A stretch of DNA of 64,000 nt from Actinomyces timonensis DSM 23838 (lineage in GTDB: Bacteria; Actinomycetota; Actinomycetes; Actinomycetales; Actinomycetaceae), in NCBI RefSeq assembly GCF_000295095.1, contig NZ_JH806632.1:1009925-1073924 (forward strand), in the 5' to 3' direction. Below, in pieces: positions 43,154-52,106 of the stretch (position 1 is its first letter; each line of letters starts with the position of its first letter). The notes below the pieces were generated by a model. That model ran no database searches, had not been told where the DNA came from, and saw only the letters and a program-made list of their open reading frames with translations. The position numbers and the translations under genes were made by a program.

Positions 43154-45436
43154 GTGAGCAGCCGACGTCGGAACCCTCAGCAGCGCTTCGCGCGCGCGGT
43201 CGTCTACGGCATCATTCTGCTCACCGTCCTCGGGATGATCCTCACGATGGTCGGCATGGCGTCCTCGGCGTTCGCCCAGCCGACGGCGCCCCAGCCCCAG
43301 GAGACCGCCGAGCCCACGCCTGTCGTCGTGCTGGGCACCCGCGACCTCACCTGGGGAGACCTGCGCGAGATCGCGGGCTCCTCCTCCCCCGCCGCAGGCG
43401 ACGCCCGCGCCCTCCTCGACGCCGCGAGCAGTGGCGAGCCCGTCAACGTCGTCGTGCGCTCGGCTAACCCGGCCACCTGCCCGGCCGACGGATGGCTGAC
43501 CCTCGGCGCCGGCTCCCGCGCCCGCGCCCTGCCCCCCACCGCCTCCTCCGCGCCGGGCTCCCCCCCCTGCTTGGAGACTCCCGACGCCGCATCCGCCCTG
43601 GCCGCCACCCGCGACTCCGGCTACGAGGCCCACCCGGGCTCGCTCGCGACGGCGCTGGCCGAGGCAGGAGCGCCAGTGGCGGCCGTCGGGGAACCCGCTG
43701 CTCTCGCGCTGGCCACGGAGGACGCGGCCAGCATGAGGGGCGCAGAGGGCGGGGGGAGCCCGGCCAGCGGGAGCCTCCAGGAGATCCTGACCTCCGGCCC
43801 GAGCGGCCTGGCCCTCGTCGACACGGCCACGGGCGCCACCACCGCCGAGCAGCGGGTGACCGCTCTGGCCCGCGCCCGCGAGGCGGTCCTCGCCACGGCG
43901 CCGCGGGCGAGGATCATCATCGTCTCCGTGGCCGACGCCGAGAGTCCCGGCCCGCAGATCGGCATCCTTCCCGCGGGCACCACCTCCCCACGCGGCGAGG
44001 ACGACGGGCTGCTCGTCGGCGCCTCCACCCACCAGGCGGGACTCATCCAACTGACCGACCTCGCCCCCACGATCCTCGCCGCGCTCACCGGGAGCCCGCG
44101 GGGGGCCAGCGGCACCGCGCGGATGACGGGCAGCGCGCTCGCCCTCCCCGTCTCCCTTCCCCCGGCCGCGGACGCGGACGCCGCCGATAGGGCCACCACC
44201 GGCACCGGGACTGGCGCTATCGACAGGCTCGCCGACGACGCGCTGCGCGCCCGCGCCTCCCATATGGCCACGATCCCAAGCGCGCTGCTCATCATCATCG
44301 CCTCTGGCGTCCTCGCGCTCACGGCCGCCCTGGCCCTGCGGCGCCCGCGCCCACCGCGCACGATGGCGTCCCTGAGGGCGGCCGGGCTGACGACGTCGTG
44401 CCTGCCCCTCGCCGCGCTCCTGTCCGGTGCCCTCCCCTGGTGGCGCGCCGGCGCGGGAGAGCCCTCGTGGGCCACCGTCGCTGCCGCGCTCGCCACGATG
44501 CTGCTCATCGGCGCCGTGCTCGCCGGGGTCATCGCCCTCGCCGCCCGGGCCGCCCACCACCCCGTGGCGCTGGTCGCCGGGGCGACGGCGCTGGCCTGGC
44601 TGCTCGACGCCGCGCTCGGGGCGCCGCTGGCCTTCAACGGGGCCCTCGGCATGGATGCCGTGGTCGCGGGCCGCTTCTACGGCATGTCCAACACGGGCTT
44701 CGCGATCGCCGCCGCCGCGCTCATCGTCGTGATCGCCGCGCTCCGCCCCCTCGCCCCCCATGGCCGCGCTTGGACGGTCGGCCTCGTGGCGCTCGTGGGC
44801 GGGGGCGCGCTCGTGCTCGACGGCGCGCCCTGGCTCGGCGCGGATCTGGGGGGCGCCCTCACGCTCGCGCCCGTGCTCGTGGTCCTCGCGGTGGCGCTGG
44901 CGGCCCCACGGCTGGGACGGCGGGGCTGGCTGCGCGCCGGCCTGGGAGCGGGCGCGGGAATGCTGGTGGTCGGGGCGATCCTGGCGGCCCTCGACCTCAC
45001 GCGCCCGGCTGATCGGCGCACCCACCTGGGGCGCTTCGCCGCGGGCCTCACCGACGGCTCGGCCTGGAGCACGCTGGGGCGCAAGGCTGGGGCCCTCATC
45101 GCCCCCTTCGTCAGCAGCGGGCTCGCCCTGGCGGCGCTGGCGGCGGGGCTGATCGCCATCGCCAGCGCGGCCTGGTGGGGGGCTCGGGAGCGCCGGGCGT
45201 GGCGCGAGGGCCGCTCCGCCTACCAGTGGCTGGTCGCGGCGGCTCCCACGCCCCTGTGGATCAGGCCCGCGCTAGTGGGACTGGGGGCGCTCGTCGTCGT
45301 CGAGACCCTGCTCAACGACTCAGGGCTCTCCATGGCGGTCATCTCAGCCGCCGCTGCCGCGCCCCTCATCCTGCGGGCGCGGGCGAGCGGGCGCTCAGAG
45401 ACAGGCACGAAGAAAGCGCCCGACCTGCCGGTCTGA
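43154..45436 (+). CDS. Membrane protein with an alkaline-phosphatase-like extracytoplasmic domain (760 aa)
   Basis: A GTG start at 43154; the ribosome site is weak. The N-terminal helix (VVYGIILLTVLGMILTMVG) ends in ASSAFA, a signal or anchor. Residues about 50-330 form an outside domain. Its end, HQAGLIQLTDLAPTILAALTG, is the pattern seen near the C-terminus of alkaline-phosphatase/sulfatase-fold enzymes. However, I see no clear nucleophile or metal motif early in the domain, so it may be catalytically inert. About nine transmembrane helices follow (from IPSALLIIIASGVLALTAAL to the end), with a conserved RFYGMSNTGFAIAA loop. Similar proteins exist in actinobacteria without assigned function. 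The stop codon lies inside a terminator stem. Confidence 0.75.
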   Translation: MSSRRRNPQQRFARAVVYGIILLTVLGMILTMVGMASSAFAQPTAPQPQETAEPTPVVVLGTRDLTWGDLREIAGSSSPAAGDARALLDAASSGEPVNVVVRSANPATCPADGWLTLGAGSRARALPPTASSAPGSPPCLETPDAASALAATRDSGYEAHPGSLATALAEAGAPVAAVGEPAALALATEDAASMRGAEGGGSPASGSLQEILTSGPSGLALVDTATGATTAEQRVTALARAREAVLATAPRARIIIVSVADAESPGPQIGILPAGTTSPRGEDDGLLVGASTHQAGLIQLTDLAPTILAALTGSPRGASGTARMTGSALALPVSLPPAADADAADRATTGTGTGAIDRLADDALRARASHMATIPSALLIIIASGVLALTAALALRRPRPPRTMASLRAAGLTTSCLPLAALLSGALPWWRAGAGEPSWATVAAALATMLLIGAVLAGVIALAARAAHHPVALVAGATALAWLLDAALGAPLAFNGALGMDAVVAGRFYGMSNTGFAIAAAALIVVIAALRPLAPHGRAWTVGLVALVGGGALVLDGAPWLGADLGGALTLAPVLVVLAVALAAPRLGRRGWLRAGLGAGAGMLVVGAILAALDLTRPADRRTHLGRFAAGLTDGSAWSTLGRKAGALIAPFVSSGLALAALAAGLIAIASAAWWGARERRAWREGRSAYQWLVAAAPTPLWIRPALVGLGALVVVETLLNDSGLSMAVISAAAAAPLILRARASGRSETGTKKAPDLPV

Positions 45437-45474
45437 TCCGCCGCGCGCAGGAGGCACGCACGGCGGCGGATCAG
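45433..45474. terminator. Bidirectional terminator whose stem contains both stop codons
   Basis: A perfect 12-bp stem, CTGATCCGCCGC (45433-45444) with GCGGCGGATCAG (45463-45474). The plus-strand TGA (45434-45436) and the minus-strand stop (45471-45473) are both inside it. Confidence 0.7.
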
Positions 45475-46373
45475 GCGGTCCGCTCCTGGGGAGCGGGGCT
45501 CGCCTCGTCGGCCACCTGGCCGTCCGCGTCCTGCTCTTGGCCACCGGCATCCGCGGGGGCTCCGTCGGCGGCTGGCATGACGGCCCGGTACGCCCTGAAG
45601 GGCGCCTGCTCGCGGATCGCGTCATCGTCGCGCAGATGGGCGGGGACGCGCTGGCCGCGGAGCTTGCGCCGGGCGATCGCCTGCATGACGGCGCGGTACT
45701 GGGCGGCGCGGTGCAGCCTGCCAGCCATGTCGTTGCCGGAGGCGCGGTGCTGGATATCGCAGGGGACCTCGATAACGGTCAGGCCCGCGACAAGCACGTC
45801 GATGGTCATGCCGACCTCCACGCCCCAGCCCTCGGCGAAGGGCTGGGCGGCGTCGTAGGCCTCCCGCGTGAGGCAGCGCTGGCCGGACAGCGGGGCGACC
45901 GGCGCCCAGCCGGTGGTGGCGGCGATGGCCCGGCGAGCGGCGCGCACGACGCGGCCCCTGCCACCGGCACCGGCCTGCTTGGGCAGGACGGCGATGGACA
46001 TGTCGGCCGCGCCGTCGATCACCGGTGGGACGAGGTCGGCGCAGGCGGCGGCGGAGTCGCCAAGATCGCCGTCGATGAAGAGCAGGAGGCGGGAGGGGCC
46101 GTCCTCGTAGTCGCGCATGGCGACGACGCCCGCCCCGGTCTCCATGGCGGAGGCCTTGCCCCGGCTCACCGAGTGGCGGACGGTGACGGCTCCGGCGCAG
46201 CGCGCCGCGCTCTGGGTGGCGTCAGTGGATCCATCGTCAACGACGACGACGAGGTCGACTCGCGGGATGGCACGGCAGGCGCGGACCGTCGCCGCGATGC
46301 GGTCGGCCTCGTCCTTGGCGGGGATGACCACGGCGATGCGCTGATCGGGTCGCGGGTCGGAGGACGGGCTCAC
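45471..46373 (-). CDS. Family 2 glycosyltransferase (300 aa)
   Basis: A GT-A fold transferase. VVIPAKDEADRIAATV opens the nucleotide-binding part, VVVDDGSTDAT is the conserved DD-containing strand, and LLLFIDGDLGD is the DxD metal site. GQRCLTREAYDA and GWGVEVGMTIDVL follow in the acceptor part. It resembles dolichol-phosphate-mannose- and glucosyl-3-phosphoglycerate-synthase-like GT2 enzymes of actinobacteria. The C-terminal 35 residues are a charged low-complexity tail. There are no membrane helices. GTG start at 46373. The acceptor is unknown; it converges on the membrane protein before it. Confidence 0.87.
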   Translation of the reverse strand: MSPSSDPRPDQRIAVVIPAKDEADRIAATVRACRAIPRVDLVVVVDDGSTDATQSAARCAGAVTVRHSVSRGKASAMETGAGVVAMRDYEDGPSRLLLFIDGDLGDSAAACADLVPPVIDGAADMSIAVLPKQAGAGGRGRVVRAARRAIAATTGWAPVAPLSGQRCLTREAYDAAQPFAEGWGVEVGMTIDVLVAGLTVIEVPCDIQHRASGNDMAGRLHRAAQYRAVMQAIARRKLRGQRVPAHLRDDDAIREQAPFRAYRAVMPAADGAPADAGGQEQDADGQVADEASPAPQERTA

Positions 46374-46701
46374 GGGGCAAGAGTAGCCATGATCCGGGGT
46401 CGCGTGTGGGAGGGCCCGTCTTCCCGAGCCATCTCAACCCGCGGGCGGGCGGCGCCCCAGTTGCTGAAAGCTTGCGGAATCGACGCGTTTGCCCTGGTGG
46501 CTTTCGCGACCGGTGGAAACCGTCGCCGGAGCGTGGAAGCCTGGGATCTGGGACCCGTCAATGGCGACGGGCTCCCATCCGACCCCTTCCCCGGGCGGCC
46601 CCTGTCCGCCTCGCCCGGCCCGACTGGCTCAACGAGCACAACGCATGCCTGGCCACGAAGGCCGCAGGACCTCAGCTCGCCCTAGGGGCAAGGGAGACGC
46701 A
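46374..46701. other. Intergenic stretch without a recognisable gene
   Basis: 328 bases upstream of the glycosyltransferase gene. Several open frames cross it on both strands but none has a start context or protein-like composition. I see no repeat or clear promoter. Confidence 0.5.
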
Positions 46702-46742
46702 CGGCGGGGCACCGAGCATTGTTGATGCTCGGTGCCCCGCCG
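46702..46742 (-). terminator. 18-bp hairpin after the Pro/Ala-rich surface protein gene
   Basis: A perfect 18-bp stem (46702-46719 with 46725-46742) with loop TGTTG, 28 bases after the stop codon of the surface-protein gene on the minus strand. It is not followed by a T-run but is exceptionally stable. Confidence 0.7.
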
Positions 46743-46769
46743 CTCATGCGTGCACTATCAGGCGCGGGC

Positions 46770-48188
46770 TCAAGCGGCGGAGCGCCTACCCGCCATGAAC
46801 CACCAGGCCGCGCCCCCAACACCGACCAGGGCGGCCGGCGTGAGGATCCAGGGGAGCATCTCCATGCCGTCGCTGCCCTTCTCGCTCGGCGCCGCCGCCT
46901 GGGTGGCGGGGGCCGCCTGCTGGGAGCTGGAGTCGGACGACGGCGCGCCGCTGGGGTTGGTGGTCGACGTCGAGCGCGGGGTCCGGGTCGGGCTCGGACC
47001 GGTGCTGCCCTGCGGAACGGGGTTCGGGGCCGCGCTCGATGCGAGAGGGCTGGGCGTGCTGCCCGCGGAGGGGTTGGTGGCGTCGCGCTGCAGGCCCTGG
47101 CCCGCCGGGGCGTTGGCCGAGCCGTCACGCCCGGCAGGGACCGGGTTGGGCGAGGCCGGGGCGACGACGCTGCCGGGGTTCGTGGTTCCGGACAGGGCGG
47201 GGTTGCCCTGGGCGGCGGCGCCGGAGTCGGCCGGGGCCTGGGGAGCGGGAGCCTGAGGCGCAGCTGGGGCGGCGGGAGCCGGGGGCTCGGCCGGTGCCGC
47301 GGGGGCAGCGATCTCGGGAGCGGCCGGTGCCTCCGGGGCGGGCACGGGAGCCTCGGGAGCAGGCGCCGGGGAAGGAGCCTCGGGAGCAGGCGCCGGGGCA
47401 GGAGCCTCGGGCGCGACGCCACCGCCACCGTTACCGCCGCCAGGGTTCCCCGGCCGGGGAGCGGGGTTCTGAGGCCCACCAGGCTGGGGCGCCGGGCCCG
47501 GGTTGGGCTGGTCGGGGCCCGGAGCGGGCTTGTCAGGCTCGGGGTCCGGCTGGGGCTGGGGGTCGGGCGTGCCCGGATCCTCGGGCGCCTCTGGGGCTGG
47601 CTTCTTGCTGGTCGCCGTGAGCGTGTGGCGAGTGCCATCGGGGCTGACATAGGTCACGGAGGCCTCGCCCGCGAAGTCGGGGCCAGGGGTGAAGACGGGC
47701 TTCCCGCTCTTCTCGTCAAAGGTCCACGTGCCGACGCCCTTATCGGGCTGGGACTCGAAGCTGCCGCCCGTCGGGACGTCGAACTCCGCCCGGCCATCGA
47801 CGATCTCCCGGGTGTCGGAGTTCGGGTCGGCCTTGGGGACCTCGGGCTCCTCGGGAGCGTCGCCGCCCTGGCCGCCGCCGTTGCCCGGGTCCGCGGGAAG
47901 GCCCGGCTTGAGATCGCCACCGCCCTGGCCGCCGCCGTTGCCCGGGTCCGCGGGAAGGCCCGGCTTGAGATCGCCACCGCCCTGGCCGCCGCCGTTGCCC
48001 GGGTCCGCGGGAAAGTCCGGCCTGAGGTCACCAGCAGGCTGGGCGGCGCCGTTCTGGGCGGCGGGTTCGGCGGGCGCGCCAACGGCAGGGTCAGGCTGCT
48101 CATCGGCGGTGGCCGAGGGGCTGATGACCGCGATGGAGGCGGCAATGGCAAGAGCAAGGGCGCCGTTCCCGGCGACGGGATGCTTCAC
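46770..48188 (-). CDS. Secreted Pro/Ala-rich surface protein with a C-terminal membrane anchor (472 aa)
   Basis: The start chosen is GTG 48188 (KHPVAGNGALALAIAAS follows), with GGAG upstream; a GTG nine codons earlier lacks one. A signal peptide ends near ATA-DEQ. Three near-identical 19-residue units (DLKPGLPADPGNGGGQGGG) come first. A single Ig/cadherin-like beta-module follows (about 125-200; GTWTFDEKSGKPVFTPGPDF, ASVTYVSPDGTRHTLTA). Some 230 residues of Pro/Ala/Pro-Glu-rich wall-spanning sequence follow (APAPAPEAPSPAPAPEAP). The C-terminus has a hydrophobic helix and GRRSAA but no LPXTG-like motif, so a membrane rather than a sortase anchor is indicated. Probably a stalked surface protein; its ligand is unknown. 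Confidence 0.78.
   Translation of the reverse strand: MKHPVAGNGALALAIAASIAVISPSATADEQPDPAVGAPAEPAAQNGAAQPAGDLRPDFPADPGNGGGQGGGDLKPGLPADPGNGGGQGGGDLKPGLPADPGNGGGQGGDAPEEPEVPKADPNSDTREIVDGRAEFDVPTGGSFESQPDKGVGTWTFDEKSGKPVFTPGPDFAGEASVTYVSPDGTRHTLTATSKKPAPEAPEDPGTPDPQPQPDPEPDKPAPGPDQPNPGPAPQPGGPQNPAPRPGNPGGGNGGGGVAPEAPAPAPAPEAPSPAPAPEAPVPAPEAPAAPEIAAPAAPAEPPAPAAPAAPQAPAPQAPADSGAAAQGNPALSGTTNPGSVVAPASPNPVPAGRDGSANAPAGQGLQRDATNPSAGSTPSPLASSAAPNPVPQGSTGPSPTRTPRSTSTTNPSGAPSSDSSSQQAAPATQAAAPSEKGSDGMEMLPWILTPAALVGVGGAAWWFMAGRRSAA
47867..48037. repeat. 57-bp tandem repeat, three units, in frame
   Basis: Units start at 47867, 47924 and 47981. The first two are identical over nearly their whole length and the third diverges at its 3' end. 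57 bp equals 19 codons, so copy-number change keeps the reading frame of the surface protein. Confidence 0.85.
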
Positions 48189-48264
48189 AGGATCTCCCAG
48201 GGGGTGGAGTGTCACGGGCTGATAACGAGGCTAGCAGGATCAGCGCATATTGCGGTAGCGCGGA

Positions 48265-50976
48265 TCAGTGCGCGAGGGCGTACACCTTCCATGTCTCGGC
48301 GTCGGTGTCGACGACGAACGAGTAGTCCCCGGCGCCTCCCCACGGGATCGCCGGCGAGGCCGCGTCGATCGCCTGGGTCGTCGTCGGATCAGACATCTGG
48401 GCGTAGAGCCACTGCTCGGATTCGCTCTGGCCGTAGTAGTAGACGCCGTCGCAGGTCGCCGGGGCGAGGGCCGCCTGTGTGATGGCGGGCTGGTCGCCGG
48501 TGGTCATGACGACCTGTCCCACCGCGTAGGCCCCCCGCTCCGGGAAAGCGACGACGCTCGCGGGCAGGGCGGCGAGGTCGAGCCCGGGCATCGAGGCGAG
48601 GCTGGAGCCGTCGTCGACGCTGAACAGGCCCAGGGTGCCGCCGGTCGTGTCGTTCCAGCCCACCGCGACGAGCGAGGCCGTCACCGTGCAGATATAGGCC
48701 GGGGCGGCGCCCGCCCCGCCGTCGCCGACGAGCGTCCCCTCTCCCAGAGCGCCCGAGCGGGCGATCCGCGAGTAGTGCGCGTTGCCGTCCACGACGAGGA
48801 CGTGGCTGTCCGTCGCGGCGGTGGCGGTGTGCCTGCTGGGCACGGTCACCGTGTAGACGCCCTGGCTGTCGACGCCGGCGGCCGAGGAGTTCGGAAGGGT
48901 GAAGAGCGGGCTGCCCCCCACCCAGCTCACCGTGGCGCCCTGCGGCGGGGTGATGCTCGTCGGCTCGCCGAGGGTGCTGCCGGTCAGCGGGTACCACGAC
49001 ATCGCGGTCGGGGTGACCGCCCAGATGGCCGCGGTCCCTCCCATGGCGCCCAGCACGAGCGCCTGGGCATCCGCCGGGGCGCTCTGGCTGCTCGCCCGCG
49101 CGCCAGTGGTGTCGAGGACGTCGATCGTCGATCCCGGCGTGAGGATGGCGACGCCGTCGGGCAGCGCAAGGGGGCTCGTCTGTGGCTTGATCTCTGCCTC
49201 CCAGACCGCCTGGCTGCTGAGCGGCGAGGGCGCGGAGTGCGAGGGAAGGGCGATCGTCCCGGTCGGTCGCTGCGTGCCCGACTCGGCGCTGGCCGAGGAG
49301 GTCGACGGCCCCATCATCGTCTTGGCGAGGACGGCGACGGCGCCCGCCGTGCCGACGACCCCGACGGTCAGGAGGACGGCGCGGCGGGAGACCCGGTGAC
49401 CGCCGGCACTTCCCGACGCCCCGCTGGCGGCGCTGTCATCCCCGCTCGATGGCACATCCCTGGAGGTGTAGCGGTACGACGGCGTGGGCTGTCCCATACC
49501 ATCCATCGGCTGGTTCCAGTCCTGCGACGCGGCGGGGGCGGACGTGGGCGCGAAGGGCTCCGCCTCGGGAGCGGCCTGCTGGGGCTGCGCGGGCGACTCG
49601 GCGGCGGGCTCGGGGAACCAGCGCTGAGGGGCGGAGATCGGCCGCGTGTCCGGGACGGATGGGGCCGGCATCGGGTCGTCAGGGGGAGCCGGGGAGCTCG
49701 CCGCCGCGAGCGCCTCGGGCTCCGGCCCTGCCGGCTCGGGGGTGAGGCCGATCGGCTCGGGCTCCGCCTGCTGGACGGTGGGCTCCACGGGAGCGGGCGC
49801 CGCCGGCGAGGGGACCGCTGGCGCGGACCACGACGTCGGCGCGGCGGGCGATGCCGCTGGGACCGCTGGCGATGCGGGGAAGGCCGGGGGGACCGCTGGT
49901 GATGGGGGGAGGGCCGGGGGGACCGCTGGTGATGGGGAGAAGGCCGGGGGGACCGCTGGAGGCTGGGCCGCTGTCGGCTGGGGCGCCGAGGGCTGGGCGG
50001 ACGGCACGACCCCGGAGGAGCCGTAGGCGGACGGCACTGACGGTGCCGAGGGCGCCGTCGGGTAGGCGCGGGTGTCCGGGACCTGAGGAGGCTGCGGGGA
50101 CTGCGAGGCTGGTGGGGCCTGCTGCTCCGGGGGGAGCCAGTAGACCGGCTCGGGCTGCGCAGGCGCGGCAGGGTCGACGGGCCCCGCGGGCCCCGCGGGC
50201 CCCATGGGCTCGGCGTAGCCCTGATAGCCGGGGGCGTAGCCCTGGTAACCAGTGCCGGACTGGTAGCCGCCGCCGGTCTGACCGCCCGCGTGGCCCGGCC
50301 CGGATGCGGCGCCGGGGGCACCCGAGTAAGGACCAGCGCTGGTGAGGTCGCCGGGGACCGGGAGCGTTCGCGCCGACTGCGCGGCTGCGGCGTCGGCGGA
50401 GGCGGAGCGCCACTCGGCACCGGACGGGGCGCTGGGGGACGGAGTGGGATCGGTCGCGCCAGGAGCGGCGGCGTCACCGGAAGCCGGCGCGGCGGACGGC
50501 ACAGCGGACGGCCCCATGGCGCTGGGGATCGACGGCGGCCCACTGACGGCGAGGGCCTCGTCGGGGTGGATGTCCACCGCGGCCGGGGCTCCCGCGCTGG
50601 TCCACGTCCTGTGGGCGTCCGCACCGAGCGCCTCCCACTGGTCGTCGGAGGCGAAGGCCATCGCATCGAGGGCGTCGATGGGGCTGAAGTTGGTGTCGTT
50701 GGGGCCGCGCAGGATCGCCCCGGTGATGTCGCCCTTGAGGACGTACCAGCGGGAGTCCTGGCCGACCCGCACATGCATGGGGGCGAGAACCTCATCGCCG
50801 TACTGGGTGCCCACCAGCCACACGGCCGCGCTGATGCAGGTGACCGCGGGGGCCTGCCCGTCGACCGGCGTCACTTCCTGGCCGTTGATGGTGATGACTC
50901 CGGCGGAGTCGACCTCAGCCTGGATGACCGGGTGGGTGAAGGCCATGCCCAGGAGGTCGGGGGTCATCTTCTGCAT
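48265..50976 (-). CDS. Single-pass membrane protein with a Pro-rich cytoplasmic part and an extracytoplasmic propeller-like domain (903 aa)
   Basis: ATG 50976 (MQKMTPDLLGMAF) follows AAGGA. Residues 1-130 are a compact domain of unknown type (VITINGQEVTPVDGQ, YGDEVLAPMHVRVGQDSRWYV). Residues about 150-520 are Pro/Ala/Ser-rich, with 10-residue repeats (PAVPPALPPS, PAVPPAFPAS). A basic stretch GGHRVSRRAVLL and a helix (VGVVGTAGAVAVLA, about 540-560) cross the membrane. The C-terminal 330 residues contain repeated beta-strand segments (VVDGNAHYSRIARSG, LVAVGWNDTTGGTLGLFSVD) like a beta-propeller. The layout, a cytoplasmic adaptor plus an outside propeller, recalls type VII secretion or envelope-sensing proteins of actinobacteria, but I cannot assign a family. 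Confidence 0.72.
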   Translation of the reverse strand: MQKMTPDLLGMAFTHPVIQAEVDSAGVITINGQEVTPVDGQAPAVTCISAAVWLVGTQYGDEVLAPMHVRVGQDSRWYVLKGDITGAILRGPNDTNFSPIDALDAMAFASDDQWEALGADAHRTWTSAGAPAAVDIHPDEALAVSGPPSIPSAMGPSAVPSAAPASGDAAAPGATDPTPSPSAPSGAEWRSASADAAAAQSARTLPVPGDLTSAGPYSGAPGAASGPGHAGGQTGGGYQSGTGYQGYAPGYQGYAEPMGPAGPAGPVDPAAPAQPEPVYWLPPEQQAPPASQSPQPPQVPDTRAYPTAPSAPSVPSAYGSSGVVPSAQPSAPQPTAAQPPAVPPAFSPSPAVPPALPPSPAVPPAFPASPAVPAASPAAPTSWSAPAVPSPAAPAPVEPTVQQAEPEPIGLTPEPAGPEPEALAAASSPAPPDDPMPAPSVPDTRPISAPQRWFPEPAAESPAQPQQAAPEAEPFAPTSAPAASQDWNQPMDGMGQPTPSYRYTSRDVPSSGDDSAASGASGSAGGHRVSRRAVLLTVGVVGTAGAVAVLAKTMMGPSTSSASAESGTQRPTGTIALPSHSAPSPLSSQAVWEAEIKPQTSPLALPDGVAILTPGSTIDVLDTTGARASSQSAPADAQALVLGAMGGTAAIWAVTPTAMSWYPLTGSTLGEPTSITPPQGATVSWVGGSPLFTLPNSSAAGVDSQGVYTVTVPSRHTATAATDSHVLVVDGNAHYSRIARSGALGEGTLVGDGGAGAAPAYICTVTASLVAVGWNDTTGGTLGLFSVDDGSSLASMPGLDLAALPASVVAFPERGAYAVGQVVMTTGDQPAITQAALAPATCDGVYYYGQSESEQWLYAQMSDPTTTQAIDAASPAIPWGGAGDYSFVVDTDAETWKVYALAH
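49861..49950. repeat. 30-bp tandem repeat in the Pro-rich segment
   Basis: Three units start at 49861, 49891 and 49921, each beginning GACCGCTGG, with a partial fourth. Each encodes ten residues of the PAVPPA(L/F)PPS type, so copy-number change is frame-neutral. Confidence 0.8.
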
Positions 50977-51246
50977 GGCGGTGTCCTTCTTCGGGGATGC
51001 GTCGGGGAGGAGACAGGGGCGGCGCCCAGGGAGGCGGCGAGTCGTCTCCAAGAGAGACGGCGACGGCAGGGGACGCCACTGTCCTCGATCCTCGAACGAG
51101 GCAGCACCACCTGCGAGGCGGCGCTGAAGATAACGGTACCATCACGATGTTTCGCCCGATATGTGCTGGATTTCGCATCCCAGGCGCCCTCGCGGCGCCG
51201 TCGGGGACTCCGCCTCAGGCGGCGCCCGCCCGAAAAGCAGGGACTA

Positions 51247-51885
51247 CTAGAAGAGACCGCCGCTCATGACGTGCTCCCACTCCGCGGCCCGATCCGCGCG
51301 GCGCCCGGCGCCGATGAGGATCTGCTGGGCGGCGGGCACGTCCTCCACGATCATCGCCGCCATCGCCTGGGCGGTGCCGGAGCGGCGGCCCCAGCTCTTG
51401 CGGGCGGCGTCGAGCGCCATGCCCGCATCCCCCCACTCCCCCAGGCCCGAGCGCAGGGCGGTGACGAGCGTGTACACCGCGGCGCGGCGCCGCCACCCCT
51501 CCCCACTCGGGGCGGGGTGCTGGGCGCGCAGGCGGACGACGAGCTCGTCGTCGGTCTCGAGGTGGACGAGCCAGCCGGAGTGGAGGAGGAGGTCGCCGGC
51601 GCCGTCGAGGCCGGCTTTCCACGCGCGGCGGGCGGCGACGGCGGGGGCCGGGGTGTCCGTGAAAGTCGGGACGGTGGCCGCCCACTCCCCCAGCCACACG
51701 GCGTCGACGATGGCGGCCAGGTCCGCGCCGTCCAGCGCGGCGTGATCGACGAGCTCGGCGGCCTGGTCGCACTGCTCCTGCGCCGAGCGGGCCCGCTCCT
51801 CGTCGAGCTCGTCGGCGACGAGCCGGGCGACGGCGGGCGACATCGGCTGCGGAGTGAAGGAGGAGAAGGAGGGGTCAGTGGTCAC
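51247..51885 (-). CDS. Conserved-looking hypothetical protein (212 aa)
   Basis: ATG 51885 is preceded by GGAGCG. The protein is acidic, mostly helical and soluble (VARLVADELDEERARSAQEQ, AAIVDAVWLGEWAATVPTF, GRRADRAAEWEHVM). It has no signal, helix anchor or motif that I recognise. It precedes the 903-aa membrane protein in the same direction with a 270-base gap, in which I see no other gene. Coding is supported by amino-acid composition and the start site. Confidence 0.65.
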   Translation of the reverse strand: MTTDPSFSSFTPQPMSPAVARLVADELDEERARSAQEQCDQAAELVDHAALDGADLAAIVDAVWLGEWAATVPTFTDTPAPAVAARRAWKAGLDGAGDLLLHSGWLVHLETDDELVVRLRAQHPAPSGEGWRRRAAVYTLVTALRSGLGEWGDAGMALDAARKSWGRRSGTAQAMAAMIVEDVPAAQQILIGAGRRADRAAEWEHVMSGGLF

Positions 51886-51979
51886 GGGGTCGCTCCTTCA
51901 GGGCCGAGGCGCTCAGGGCGGCCAGGCGCCGCCGGCACCAGCGTAGAGGAGGGGCCCGATGGGGCGCGGGGGCGGTCCC

Positions 51980-52018
51980 GAACCGGTCTCGATCCTGTTT
52001 TCGACCGGTCTCGGCGGG
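51980..52018. repeat. Short GAGACCGG repeat, copy B2
   Basis: The reverse complement of this stretch matches 7679-7716: CCCGCCGAGACCGGTCGA, a CAGGATCGAGACCGGT block, and a few differing bases between. It lies in the divergent gap upstream of the 212-aa protein gene. Confidence 0.6.
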
Positions 52019-52034
52019 AGGGGGCAACAGGAGG

Positions 52035-52079
52035 GGTGGCCGCCGTCGAGAGACCGGAGAACCTCCGACGGCGGCCACC
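52035..52079. repeat. 14-bp hairpin in a divergent promoter region
   Basis: Perfect arms 52035-52048 and 52066-52079 (GGTGGCCGCCGTCG and its complement) with a 17-base loop. Both flanking genes read away from it, so it is not an ordinary terminator. Confidence 0.65.
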
Positions 52080-52106
52080 GCGAGCTCCGCACCACTGGAG
52101 CCGACC

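Noticed and set aside
42575-45025. Minus-strand frame of 816 codons over two membrane-protein genes
   Set aside because: It crosses an intergenic repeat and reads Arg/Gly/Glu-rich nonsense; the plus frames give transmembrane helices.
46406-46798. Short plus-strand frames downstream of the glycosyltransferase start
   Set aside because: No ribosome site, random composition, and one crosses the 18-bp terminator stem.
47867-48037. Regular repeats considered as a CRISPR array
   Set aside because: The units are directly adjacent, with no spacers, and code for a protein repeat.
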